Below are positions 1 through 6,701 of a DNA stretch of 13,002 nt, in pieces. The DNA lies in the NCBI GenBank assembly GCA_938091145.1, contig CALKMS010000104.1, forward strand, positions 1 through 13,002, read 5' to 3'. Position numbers and translations under genes: made by a program. Position 1 is the stretch's first letter; the number at the start of each line of letters is the position of its first letter. The notes under the pieces are model-generated. The model did not search any database. It saw only the letters and a list, made by a program, of their open reading frames with translations, and had not been told where the DNA came from. This DNA comes from an uncultured bacterium. Lineage in GTDB: Bacteria > Actinomycetota > Aquicultoria > SKW223 > CALKMS01.

Positions 1-534
1 ATTTACGTTGGAAGTTTAACCCGAATAAGAGGTGTAAAAGAAATTGTTGAAGCCCTCGAAATGCTATCAGATGATGTAGTTTTAGTTTTGGCAGGAAAAT
101 TTCACTCAAAGGAATTCGAGCAAGAAGTATTATCTCATAAGGCCTCTAAAAGAGTTAATTATCTTGGCCAGATACCGTTTGAAGAAGTAAAGACATTACT
201 TTTTTCGGCTGATGTTGGCTTGGCGTTACTTCACCCAGAACCTCAATATTCAAAAGCCCTTGCCACCAAACTTTTCGAGTACATGGCCGCTGGCTTGCCG
301 CAAATTGTTTCGAACACTCCAGAGTGCAAAAAATTAATAGAAGAAGGTGGCTTTGGCATAGTTGTTGACCCAAAGAGGCCTGATGAAATTGCAAAAGCGG
401 TGATAACTCTCAAAAATAATCCAGCGCTCAGAAAAGAAATGGGAAGGAGGGGCCGCGAAGCCTTTTTAAACAAATACAACTTTGAGCAAGAAGAAAAAAA
501 GTTGCTTGGGCTCTATAAAGAGCTCACCAGCTAA
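1..534 (+). CDS. GT4-family glycosyltransferase, C-terminal part (5' end outside window)
   Basis: The frame is open from base 1, so the ATG at 61 is internal and the gene enters from the left; 177 residues are visible. They form the C-terminal Rossmann half of a GT-B, GT4-type (RfaB/WecG-like 'glycosyl transferases group 1') enzyme that transfers a sugar from a nucleotide donor. The visible part opens with YVGSL followed by R-G, the usual start of the donor-binding domain. It continues with VLAGKF, then YLGQIPFEEV and the donor-site segment KLFEYMAAGLP (about residues 90-100). A second glutamate lies downstream in PECKKLIEEG, consistent with the EX7E motif of GT4 enzymes. The acceptor-binding N-terminal half is missing, so acceptor and sugar cannot be inferred. 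It is the only plus-strand gene and converges on the next GT4 gene with 3 bases between the stop codons, so this is probably the edge of a cell-surface polysaccharide locus. Family assignment is secure; specific function is unknown. Confidence 0.88.
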   Translation: MYVGSLTRIRGVKEIVEALEMLSDDVVLVLAGKFHSKEFEQEVLSHKASKRVNYLGQIPFEEVKTLLFSADVGLALLHPEPQYSKALATKLFEYMAAGLPQIVSNTPECKKLIEEGGFGIVVDPKRPDEIAKAVITLKNNPALRKEMGRRGREAFLNKYNFEQEEKKLLGLYKELTS

Positions 535-546
535 TTTTTACTTTTT
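508..546. terminator. Possible bidirectional terminator hairpin between convergent GT4 genes
   Basis: GGGCTCT (508-514) pairs with AGAGCTC (519-525) around an ATAA loop, giving 7 bp with one G-U pair. On the plus strand, T runs follow at 535-539 and 542-546. On the minus strand, seven T's follow about 7 bases after the stem (A run at 494-500). The stem lies inside the last codons of the plus-strand gene and beyond the stop of the minus-strand gene, so it could stop both convergent transcripts. The 7-9 base spacer between stem and T run is longer than in a textbook intrinsic terminator, so the call is tentative. Confidence 0.4.
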
Positions 547-1770
547 CCTGGCGCCTAATTTTGCCATTTCTTCAAGATAAGAGGCAAACTCCTGATAAAC
601 CTTTTCGGCTTCAAACTTTTCCTCAAACAGCTTAAGAGCGTTTTTCGACATCATCGAATATCTTTTTCGATCCTTAAAAAGGATCTTGATGTGAGAAGTA
701 AGCGCGCCAATGTCTCCAGGAGAGTAATAAAAACCAACTTGATGTTTCTCACAAATTTTTTTAAGTTCTCCGTCGAAAGCTGAAATTATTGGCAAGCCCG
801 CTGAAAAATATGCAAAAGCTTTGTTTGGCAAAAAATAAGATTTTTGAGGGGTGGGGCAAACTCCCACATTTGAATGAAAAAGCAAGGTAGCAAGCTCCTT
901 TTGGTTTAGCCATCCTGGCAAAACAACATTAGGCAAGATCTCAGCAGCTTTTTTTATTCTCTCCCAATACTCCCCTTTTCCAGCAAGAACAAAAATAATT
1001 TGCTCATTTCTCAGTCGTTTTGCACAGTCTATCAAAATCGTCGGATCATGGTAATAATTAAAGGTTCCTTGATAGAGAACAATAAATCTATCTTTAATTT
1101 TATTCAACCATTGGGGGATTTTTTTTTCTTCTAAAGGTTGCTCCCGCTTATAACCGAGATAAAAAACTTTGTCTAGAAAGCTCCTTTGACGCTCAGCGTA
1201 TTTTTTTAAAGCCCAGTCCAAAAAATCTTCGTTAACGGCGGTAATGCCGTCAGCAGAATGGAAAGCTTTTCTTATAATTTTAAAGTCCCAAAAAAGAGCA
1301 AGGCGAGCAGGAAACTTGAGAAAAAAAGGGATATGGTCAAAAAAAATATCAGGCCACTGATCGCGAACATCCAAAACTACCGGGATGTTATTTTGCTTAG
1401 CATAATCAACCGCTTCAAAAGCAAGGTCATAAGCTGGAGTTGAAGCTACAATTATATCTGGTTTCTTCTCAAGCCAAGCTAACCTTCTAAACTTTCGGGA
1501 AATTAATCGCGCATCAAGCCAACGAGAAAATGAGATGTTTTTTTTATAACCCCAACCCTTTAAAGCTTTAATTTTGACTCCATTGTAAAGCTTACAATCA
1601 GTGTCCTTATTGAAGTGCCATTTTTTATTAAAGTGATCAAAGGCGCTTGTCCACCACAAAACATGATGGCCTCTATTGATCAAAGCCTCAGCTAGCATTG
1701 CCGTTCGCATCTTACTAGACTCTTTCTGGAAAGGAATTATTTCGCCAATCTTAACCAACCAAATATTCAT
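538..1770 (-). CDS. GT4-family glycosyltransferase (WbuB-like)
   Basis: A 410-residue GT-B glycosyltransferase, probably acting at the cytoplasmic face of the membrane in surface polysaccharide assembly. The N-terminal half starts MNIWLVKIGE, then has RTAMLAEALINRGHHVLWWTS (residues 22-42), the layout seen in WbuB-like enzymes that probably bind a lipid-linked acceptor. VVLDVRDQWPD (131-141) is the conserved DxRDxWP-type segment of this subgroup. The donor domain begins near 230 (FIVLYQGTF) and includes VLAGKG (261-266) and PGWLNQKELATLL. The donor-site segment reads NKAFAYFSAGLP (316-327), with alanine where most GT4 enzymes have the first glutamate of the EX7E motif (compare FEYMAAG in the gene to its left). 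The start is ATG at 1770; only a weak purine stretch precedes it. It lies alone between a 244-base gap and a convergent neighbour. The exact sugar and acceptor are unknown. Confidence 0.88.
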   Translation of the reverse strand: MNIWLVKIGEIIPFQKESSKMRTAMLAEALINRGHHVLWWTSAFDHFNKKWHFNKDTDCKLYNGVKIKALKGWGYKKNISFSRWLDARLISRKFRRLAWLEKKPDIIVASTPAYDLAFEAVDYAKQNNIPVVLDVRDQWPDIFFDHIPFFLKFPARLALFWDFKIIRKAFHSADGITAVNEDFLDWALKKYAERQRSFLDKVFYLGYKREQPLEEKKIPQWLNKIKDRFIVLYQGTFNYYHDPTILIDCAKRLRNEQIIFVLAGKGEYWERIKKAAEILPNVVLPGWLNQKELATLLFHSNVGVCPTPQKSYFLPNKAFAYFSAGLPIISAFDGELKKICEKHQVGFYYSPGDIGALTSHIKILFKDRKRYSMMSKNALKLFEEKFEAEKVYQEFASYLEEMAKLGARKK

Positions 1771-1799
1771 CCCACATCAAACGCATCAGTGTGAAAAAA

Positions 1800-1830
1800 A
1801 TTATAAGTATAACTTCAATACTTCTGCCAG
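1800..1830 (-). promoter_or_regulatory. Candidate sigma-70-type promoter for the GT4 gene
   Basis: On the minus strand a perfect TATAAT -10 box lies at 1805-1800, preceded after a rather long 19-base spacer by CTGGCA (1830-1825), a 4/6 match to the -35 consensus. Transcription would begin about 20-25 bases before the ATG at 1770. The -10 box is good but the -35 box and spacing are weak, so this is a sequence-only suggestion. Confidence 0.35.
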
Positions 1831-1905
1831 GTTGCCTTTTCAAATCTATTCAGAAAATTGAAAAATAAAACCAAGCCAAACAAATTCTTTATTTATCAGC
1901 AATTG

Positions 1906-1993
1906 AACCAAACTAAAAAATAAACGATCTCTAAGCTCTCGGCACTAATACACTCCTCTGCCAGCAAAAAAATTTTCTTAAATAAGTTTGGTT
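1906..1993. repeat. Nested inverted repeat, possible structured RNA or transcription boundary
   Basis: AACCAAACT (1906-1914) is perfectly inverted as AGTTTGGTT (1985-1993). Inside it, GCT plus GGCA (1935-1937, 1941-1944) pairs with TGCC plus AGC (1959-1965), a 7-bp stem broken by a 3-base bulge (CTC) with a 14-base loop. On the plus strand the outer right arm runs into T's at 1992-1996, but no plus-strand gene precedes it. On the minus strand the structure would lie in the leuD 3' untranslated region. The surroundings are AT-rich, so part of this may be chance. Confidence 0.3.
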
Positions 1994-2014
1994 TTTAAAA
2001 AATTTAAAAAGAAT

Positions 2015-2515
2015 TTAATCGAGTTTAAAAGTGCCATATTTCTTAAAATGTTCAATCAGTCCCCCGTCCTGAAGAATTTTTCGCATAATTTGAGGATAAG
2101 GAGGGAATTCAAGTTCAAAATTGCGAGTTAGATTCCTAACAACTCCTTTTTCTAAATCGACTTCGATTTCGTCACCATCTTTAAAGCGATCAGCATCTAC
2201 CTCAACCAAAGGAAGCCCAACATTAATAGAATTGCGATAAAAAATACGAGCAAATGACTTTGCTAAAACGGCAGCAATACCCGCATACTTTATTGCCAAC
2301 GGTGCTTGTTCTCGCGAGGAACCACAACCGAAATTTTTACCAGCGACAATGAAATCCCCAGGTCTTATCCGTTGATAGAAATTGGGGTAAATGTCTTCCA
2401 TGACATGTTTCGCCAGCTCTTTTAAGTCGAGGGTTTTAAACTTGTATCGACCAGAAATAATATAATCAGTGTTTATATCATCACCAAACTTATGAACCTT
2501 TCCTTTTAAAACCAT
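2015..2515 (-). CDS. leuD: LeuD/homoaconitase-type small subunit of a 3-isopropylmalate dehydratase family hydro-lyase
   Basis: This 166-residue swivelling-domain subunit should pair with the [4Fe-4S] large subunit encoded just upstream to isomerise a 2-hydroxy acid by dehydration and rehydration (isopropylmalate, homocitrate or citrate type). It is the short, archaeal-type LeuD/HacB form. DDINTDYIISG (residues 12-22) and the signature NFGCGSSREQA (61-71) are intact, followed by KSFARIFYRNSINVGLP (86-102). The substrate-specificity loop reads YKFKT (24-28). By recall, methanogen homoaconitase has YLRT and isopropylmalate isomerase YLVY at this place, so the basic loop hints at a substrate with an extra carboxylate. 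The start is ATG at 2515, with GGGAAGG about 10 bases before it, and the gap after the large subunit is 18 bases. Family is certain; the leuD name follows the family, and the true substrate is uncertain. Confidence 0.9.
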   Translation of the reverse strand: MVLKGKVHKFGDDINTDYIISGRYKFKTLDLKELAKHVMEDIYPNFYQRIRPGDFIVAGKNFGCGSSREQAPLAIKYAGIAAVLAKSFARIFYRNSINVGLPLVEVDADRFKDGDEIEVDLEKGVVRNLTRNFELEFPPYPQIMRKILQDGGLIEHFKKYGTFKLD

Positions 2516-2533
2516 TTTAAACCAACCTTCCCT

Positions 2534-3790
2534 TCAGTTTAAATAGTTGCGCGGATCAGCTATTCTCCCCTCTATGGCTGAAGCAGCCACGGTAGCCGGG
2601 GAAGCTAAGAAGATTGAAGAATCTGGATTGCCCATCCGCCCTTTAAAATTGCGGTTCGATGAGGAAATTACCACTTCCCCCGACGCCGGAACACCATTGT
2701 GAGTTCCAACGCAACAGCCACAACCCGGTGTAACCAAAACAGCCCCAGCTTCAATTAAAACAGAAATAATCCCTTTCTCCATTGCCTCAAGTAAGACTTT
2801 TCGCGAAGCAGGAGCCACTATTAACCTCACCTCAGGATGAATTCTCTTTCCCTTTAAAATGCGAGCAGCAATCTCCAAATCTTCTAAACGTCCATTAGTG
2901 CAAGTGCCTAAAAAGGCCTGGTTAATTCTTGTTCCCTCGTATTTTGATAATGGAAAAACATTGTCCACTCGATGAGGAACTGCAATCTGAGGCTCTAAAG
3001 CGCTAACATCAAACTCATAAACTTTTTCATAGCTATCTTTATCCGGTTCAAGAAACTCGAAATCAGCTTTTACTTTTCGCTCTTCTAACCAAGCGCGGGT
3101 CTTCTCGTCAGGAGCAATCAAGCCAGCTTTTCCGCCCATTTCAATTGCCATATTGCAAATGGTAAAACGTGCATCAACTGAAAGAGACGAAATAGTTGAA
3201 CCCTCGAACTCGACAGCTTTATAAGTAGCCCCATCGGCCGTAACTTGGCCAATCAAAAAAAGAATTAAATCTTTAGAGAAAACTCCAGTTGGAAGCTTGC
3301 CATTGAGTTTAAACAAAATTGTTTCCGGAACCTTGAACCACATTTTTCCCGAAATCATAGCCGCCGCCAAATCGGTAGAACCAACGCCAGTTGCGAAAGC
3401 TCCTAAAGCGCCATAAGTGCAAGTGTGAGAATCAGCTCCAATAACGATGCTGCCCGGTTTAACATGGCCTTTTTCGGGAATTATTTGGTGACAAACTCCT
3501 TCACCTATGTCGTAAAGAACTATCCGTTGCCTCCAGGCAAAGTCCCTCATTCGCTTGTGAAGTTCTGAAACGCCTTGATTCGGACTTGGCGCCGAGTGAT
3601 CAATAACAAAAGCAACTTTTTTTTCAGCAAAAACTTTTTCACCACCCATTTCTTCAAAAGCCTTTATAGCCAGAGGAGCAGTTCCATCTTGACCCATTAC
3701 AAAGTCCACATCAACTAAAACAATCTCACCCGGCTTTACCCACCGGCCGACCTTAGCCGAAAAAATCTGTTGAGTAAGTGTGCCTCTCAA
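2534..3790 (-). CDS. leuC: LeuC/homoaconitase-type large subunit of a 3-isopropylmalate dehydratase family hydro-lyase
   Basis: A 418-residue aconitase-superfamily large subunit that carries the catalytic [4Fe-4S] cluster; about 420 residues is the short archaeal/anaerobe LeuC form. The N-terminus has VMGQDGTAP (31-39) and DHSAPSPN (64-71). GADSHTCTYGALGAFATGVG (118-137) is the family signature. The cluster ligands are C297 (FLGTCTNGR) and C357 and C360 in PGCGCCVG (355-362). The start is TTG at 3790, overlapping the upstream synthase stop as TTGA, with AAGGAAAG about 5 bases before it; MRGTLTQQIF is the expected LeuC beginning. The overlap implies translational coupling with the synthase. 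Together the synthase, this subunit and LeuD perform the first steps of 2-oxoacid chain elongation or a citrate-like conversion. Whether it acts on isopropylmalate, homocitrate or citrate cannot be settled from this subunit. Confidence 0.9.
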   Translation of the reverse strand: MRGTLTQQIFSAKVGRWVKPGEIVLVDVDFVMGQDGTAPLAIKAFEEMGGEKVFAEKKVAFVIDHSAPSPNQGVSELHKRMRDFAWRQRIVLYDIGEGVCHQIIPEKGHVKPGSIVIGADSHTCTYGALGAFATGVGSTDLAAAMISGKMWFKVPETILFKLNGKLPTGVFSKDLILFLIGQVTADGATYKAVEFEGSTISSLSVDARFTICNMAIEMGGKAGLIAPDEKTRAWLEERKVKADFEFLEPDKDSYEKVYEFDVSALEPQIAVPHRVDNVFPLSKYEGTRINQAFLGTCTNGRLEDLEIAARILKGKRIHPEVRLIVAPASRKVLLEAMEKGIISVLIEAGAVLVTPGCGCCVGTHNGVPASGEVVISSSNRNFKGRMGNPDSSIFLASPATVAASAIEGRIADPRNYLN

Positions 3791-4947
3791 TTTTTCTTTC
3801 CTTTTTTGTAATCATGATATAATGTCATAAGCTCTTTATCGAAAAGGGATCTTTTAAGCTCAACTGAAAGCTTTCTTACTTCTGGCAGCAAATGTTGAGC
3901 TTCCTCTGGTGTAAGTTCAATTCCATATTCCTTAAACTTCACTATCAAAGAATGGGTTCCCGAGTGCTTGCCAATTAAAATCTGCCTTTCCAGTCCAACC
4001 TCTTCTGGAGAAAACGCTTCATAAGTCCGCGGATCTTTCAGAACACCATCAGCATGTATTCCAGATTCATGAGCAAACACATTGTAGCCAACAATGGCTT
4101 TCCAAACTGGAACACTACGAGCCGAAGCTAAAGCCACATATTCGGCAACTTCCCTCAGAATCTTAGTATTACAATTTAATTCAATTCCCATTGTATACTT
4201 CAAAGCCATTATTACTTCTTCCAAAGCTGCGTTACCCGCGCGCTCACCCAAACCAATAACAGTTGTATTCACCCAAGTAGCGCCAGCTCTTACGCCAGCC
4301 AGCGCATTTGCAACCGCCATCCCAAAATCGTTGTGAGTATGCATTTCGACTTCTATTCCAACTTCCTCAATTATTGTCTTAACTTGATCGTAAATTCTAA
4401 ATGGTTCCATTAAACCAATGGTATCACAGTAACGAATGCGATCAGCACCGTACTCCTTAGCGGTGCGAGCAAACTCCATTAAATAGTCAAAATCAGCACG
4501 AGAAGCGTCTTCCGCGTTCACCGAAACATAAAGTCCTTTAGATTTAGCAAACTCAAGACTCTTTTTGACACTATCCAAAACCCATTGCCTATCCTTTTTT
4601 AACTTATGCTGAATATGAATATCAGAAACAGCTATAGAAATAGCAATTGCATCGACTCCGCAATCCAAAGAATGTTTTATATCTTCAATTACTGCTCGAT
4701 TCCAAGCTAAAATTGAAGCATTAAGACCCAAATCAACAATTTCCTTAATTGCTTTCTTCTCGTCACCCCCCATCGTAGGAATTCCAGCTTCAATTTGGTG
4801 AACTCCGATTTCATCTAGATAGCGCGCAATCTGGATTTTTTCTCGATTGGAAAAAACAACGCCAGCAGTTTGTTCTCCGTCTCTTAAGGTAGTATCATCT
4901 ATCCTTACCGTTACTCCTTTTTTACTCTCATATAATTTCTCAGTCAT
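3787..4947 (-). CDS. Homocitrate synthase-like (NifV-type) acyltransferase; Re-citrate synthase or 2-isopropylmalate synthase possible
   Basis: A 386-residue DRE-TIM metallolyase that condenses acetyl-CoA with a 2-oxoacid. The TIM barrel holds IDDTTLRDGEQTAGV (16-30), with catalytic R22 and metal ligand D23. The other metal ligands are H203 and H205 (MHTHNDFG) and N239 (GERAGNAALEE). EDASRAD (146-152) and RYCDTIGLMEPF (172-183) also match the family. The C-terminal part has HESGIHADG (293-301) and LIGKHSG (324-330). From memory, the segments DDTTLRDGEQ-AGV, LAW-R, VSD, HKL, DR-W, ASRAD and GLGERAGNAALEE follow nitrogenase NifV more closely than LeuA. The protein lacks the long C-terminal leucine-feedback domain of full-length LeuA, so no leucine allostery is expected. 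The start is ATG at 4947 with a perfect AAAGGAGG 4 bases upstream. No nif genes are nearby, and some anaerobes use NifV-like proteins as Re-citrate synthases. Family is sure; substrate is open. Confidence 0.85.
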   Translation of the reverse strand: MTEKLYESKKGVTVRIDDTTLRDGEQTAGVVFSNREKIQIARYLDEIGVHQIEAGIPTMGGDEKKAIKEIVDLGLNASILAWNRAVIEDIKHSLDCGVDAIAISIAVSDIHIQHKLKKDRQWVLDSVKKSLEFAKSKGLYVSVNAEDASRADFDYLMEFARTAKEYGADRIRYCDTIGLMEPFRIYDQVKTIIEEVGIEVEMHTHNDFGMAVANALAGVRAGATWVNTTVIGLGERAGNAALEEVIMALKYTMGIELNCNTKILREVAEYVALASARSVPVWKAIVGYNVFAHESGIHADGVLKDPRTYEAFSPEEVGLERQILIGKHSGTHSLIVKFKEYGIELTPEEAQHLLPEVRKLSVELKRSLFDKELMTLYHDYKKGKKN

Positions 4948-4971
4948 TTAACCTCCTTTAAAATAACCACT

Positions 4972-5000
4972 ATTTTATTTCACCTTTTAAAATAAGACAA
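4972..5000 (-). promoter_or_regulatory. Candidate promoter for the synthase-leuC-leuD unit
   Basis: In the 76-base gap after the UPF0210 gene, TTGTCT (5000-4995) and TAAAAT (4977-4972) are separated by exactly 17 bases, matching the sigma-70 consensus 4/6 and 5/6. A strong Shine-Dalgarno AAAGGAGG (4959-4952) follows. This would let the three-gene unit be transcribed independently of the proS cluster. There is no attenuator-like leader peptide or T-box. In AT-rich DNA such matches arise by chance, so the call is moderate to weak. Confidence 0.35.
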
Positions 5001-5023
5001 CAACAAAAGAAAATTTTCACAAA

Positions 5024-6385
5024 TCAGTTACGAAGGCTTGTAAGTGGCGCCGGAATAATCCCCCCCCGCTTAACAAAGTTTTGACACCCAAAAAAATTAA
5101 CCTCAATTATTGGAGCTCTACCTAAAAGACCGCCAAACTCTGCCCATTCTCCCGCTTTTTTGCCCGGAACCGGTATTAAACGACAAGCGGTTGTTTTATT
5201 ATTAGCAACCCCGATTGCCATTTCATCAAGAATAATACCGGCAATGGTTTCCGCTGAAGTATCACCAGGAAGAGCTATCATATCAAGGCCAACCGAGCAC
5301 ACTGAAGTCATGGCCTCGAGTTTTTCCAGGTTTAAAGCTTTCTTGCCAACAGCCTCAGCCGTCCCTTTGTCCTCGCTTACTGGAATAAAAGCACCTGAAA
5401 GGCCGCCGACTCTTGAAGAAGCCATCAACCCGCCTTTTTTCACCGCGTCAACCAACATCATTAAAGCAGCCGTGCTTCCAGGTGCTCCCATTTTTTCTAC
5501 GCCAATAAGTTCTAAAATTTCAGCTACACTATCCCCCGGCAAAGGAGTTGGAGCCAGTGATAAATCAACCACGCCAAATTCAATGCCCAATCTTTTAGCC
5601 GCTTCCCGGCCAATTAGCTCTCCCATTCGGGTAATTTTAAAAGCTAGCTTCTTAATCTCCTCCGAAAGTTGATTTAAACTTAAACCATAGCCAATTTTTT
5701 CCAGTGCTGCTCGCACTACCCCTGGACCACTCACACCAATGTTTAAAACAGCATCGGCTTCGCCTGTCCCATGAAATGCCCCCGCCATAAATGGATTATC
5801 CTCGGGTGCATTTGCAAAAACCACCAATTTAGCACAAGCCATACCATCCCGCTCTTTCGAAAGAGCCGCTGCCTTCTTAATTTTTTGACTGATTAAGTAC
5901 ACAGCGTCAGCGTTAATACCACTTCGAGTGCTCGCCACATTAAAAGAAGAACAAATAGTTTGATTTTCGGAAAGGATATAAGGCAAGGCCTCAATCAAGA
6001 ATCTTTCTGATTTAGTTACTCCTTTCTGAACGAGAGCTGAAAAGCCCCCTAAAAAATCAATTTGAAGCTCTTTTGCAACGCGGTCAAATTCCTGAGCAAC
6101 AACTCGATAGTCTTCAACATCTCCAGGGAAAACCAAAGAAATCGGCGTCACCGCTATTCGAGCGTTAACAATTGGCAAGCCAAATTCTTTTTCAAGATCA
6201 AGTAAAGTGCTTTTTAATTTTTGGCCAAACTTAAAAAGCTTATTGCAGGATTTTTTAACAAACATATCCCTCTGGGAATCTGAACAATCAAAAAGACTAA
6301 CACCAAGAGTGACCGTTCTAATATCCAGTTTTTCCAGTTGAATCATCCTGATGGTTTCCAAAATTTCTTCCGGCGAAATAAACAA
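5024..6385 (-). CDS. UPF0210 (DUF711) family protein, PFL-like fold
   Basis: A 453-residue protein of the UPF0210/DUF711 family, whose usual length is about 450; the biochemical function is not established. The N-terminus (EEILETIRMIQ, LDIRTVTLGVSL) is characteristic. Further conserved stretches are FNVASTRSGINADAV (148-162), NIGVSGPGVV (215-224), DLSLAPTPLPGDSVAEIL (274-291), GGLSGAFIPVSED (327-339) and GLDMIALPGDTSAETIAGII (366-385). It is a soluble cytosolic protein with no signal peptide or membrane segment. The start is TTG at 6385, well supported by GGAGG at 6394-6390 with a 4-base spacer. It sits 27 bases after the small ACT-domain gene, an adjacency conserved in many Firmicutes and Archaea, so the two probably work together, with ACT as an amino-acid sensor (inference). 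Next to it lies the NifV/LeuCD unit, which may or may not be related. Confidence 0.9.
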   Translation of the reverse strand: MFISPEEILETIRMIQLEKLDIRTVTLGVSLFDCSDSQRDMFVKKSCNKLFKFGQKLKSTLLDLEKEFGLPIVNARIAVTPISLVFPGDVEDYRVVAQEFDRVAKELQIDFLGGFSALVQKGVTKSERFLIEALPYILSENQTICSSFNVASTRSGINADAVYLISQKIKKAAALSKERDGMACAKLVVFANAPEDNPFMAGAFHGTGEADAVLNIGVSGPGVVRAALEKIGYGLSLNQLSEEIKKLAFKITRMGELIGREAAKRLGIEFGVVDLSLAPTPLPGDSVAEILELIGVEKMGAPGSTAALMMLVDAVKKGGLMASSRVGGLSGAFIPVSEDKGTAEAVGKKALNLEKLEAMTSVCSVGLDMIALPGDTSAETIAGIILDEMAIGVANNKTTACRLIPVPGKKAGEWAEFGGLLGRAPIIEVNFFGCQNFVKRGGIIPAPLTSLRN

Positions 6386-6412
6386 CGATCCTCCAAACTT
6401 GTCAAAAAATGA

Positions 6413-6685
6413 CTAAATCCGGTGCATAAATCGAAAAATTTCTTCCCGCTGAATACTGACTTGAACTCCTAGCTCTTTCCCTTTTTCTTCCAAGGCCCTC
6501 TGCAAAGCTTCAAAAGTCCCTTTCAGCTTCGATAAATCAACAAGCATTATCATAGTAAAAATGTCTTCAAAATTAGTCTGAGAAATATTTACAATATTAG
6601 CATTGTGATCGGCTAAAACGGTTGAAATACCGGCAACGATACCCACTCTATCAACCCCTATAATACTCACAATAGCCTTACCCAT
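6413..6685 (-). CDS. Small ACT-domain protein (UPF0237 family)
   Basis: A stand-alone 90-residue ACT domain, the fold that binds amino acids or other small ligands at subunit interfaces. The sequence begins MGKAIVSIIGVDRVGIVAGI. The glycine-containing turn GVDRVGIVAG (10-19), where ligands bind in ACT dimers, is intact. It is followed by LADHNANIVNISQT (24-37) and the C-terminal ferredoxin-like strands. It is related to the regulatory GcvR-like ACT group but is much shorter. It is cytosolic and lacks any catalytic or DNA-binding domain. The start is ATG at 6685 with GGAAGGAG about 8 bases upstream; the TAA of the preceding glycosyltransferase gene overlaps the start of that ribosome-binding region. 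The tandem arrangement with UPF0210 suggests it senses a metabolite for that protein. The ligand is unknown. Confidence 0.88.
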   Translation of the reverse strand: MGKAIVSIIGVDRVGIVAGISTVLADHNANIVNISQTNFEDIFTMIMLVDLSKLKGTFEALQRALEEKGKELGVQVSIQREEIFRFMHRI

Positions 6686-6701
6686 CTTTGCAACTCCTTC
6701 C

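Larger units (their letters stand above)
1771..2014. other. 244-base non-coding gap between leuD and the GT4 gene
   Basis: No convincing ORF is present on either strand. The gap is very AT-rich and separates the metabolic unit from the glycosyltransferase, both read leftwards. It contains the nested inverted repeat at 1906-1993, an all-A/T 8-bp hairpin just after the leuD stop (TTTTTAAA 1992-1999 with TTTAAAAA 2003-2010), and the candidate promoter at 1800-1830. No strong GC-rich terminator was found after leuD. Confidence 0.6.

Noticed and set aside
2015..4947. Nitrogen-fixation cluster
   Set aside because: The synthase resembles NifV, but no nifH, D, K, E, N or B homologue is in the window, and NifV-like proteins are common in non-fixing anaerobes.
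5160..5672. Plus-strand open frame of 170 codons
   Set aside because: It is antisense to the UPF0210 gene, whose protein matches its family throughout; the plus-strand translation has no recognisable family features and the frame comes from codon bias of the real gene.
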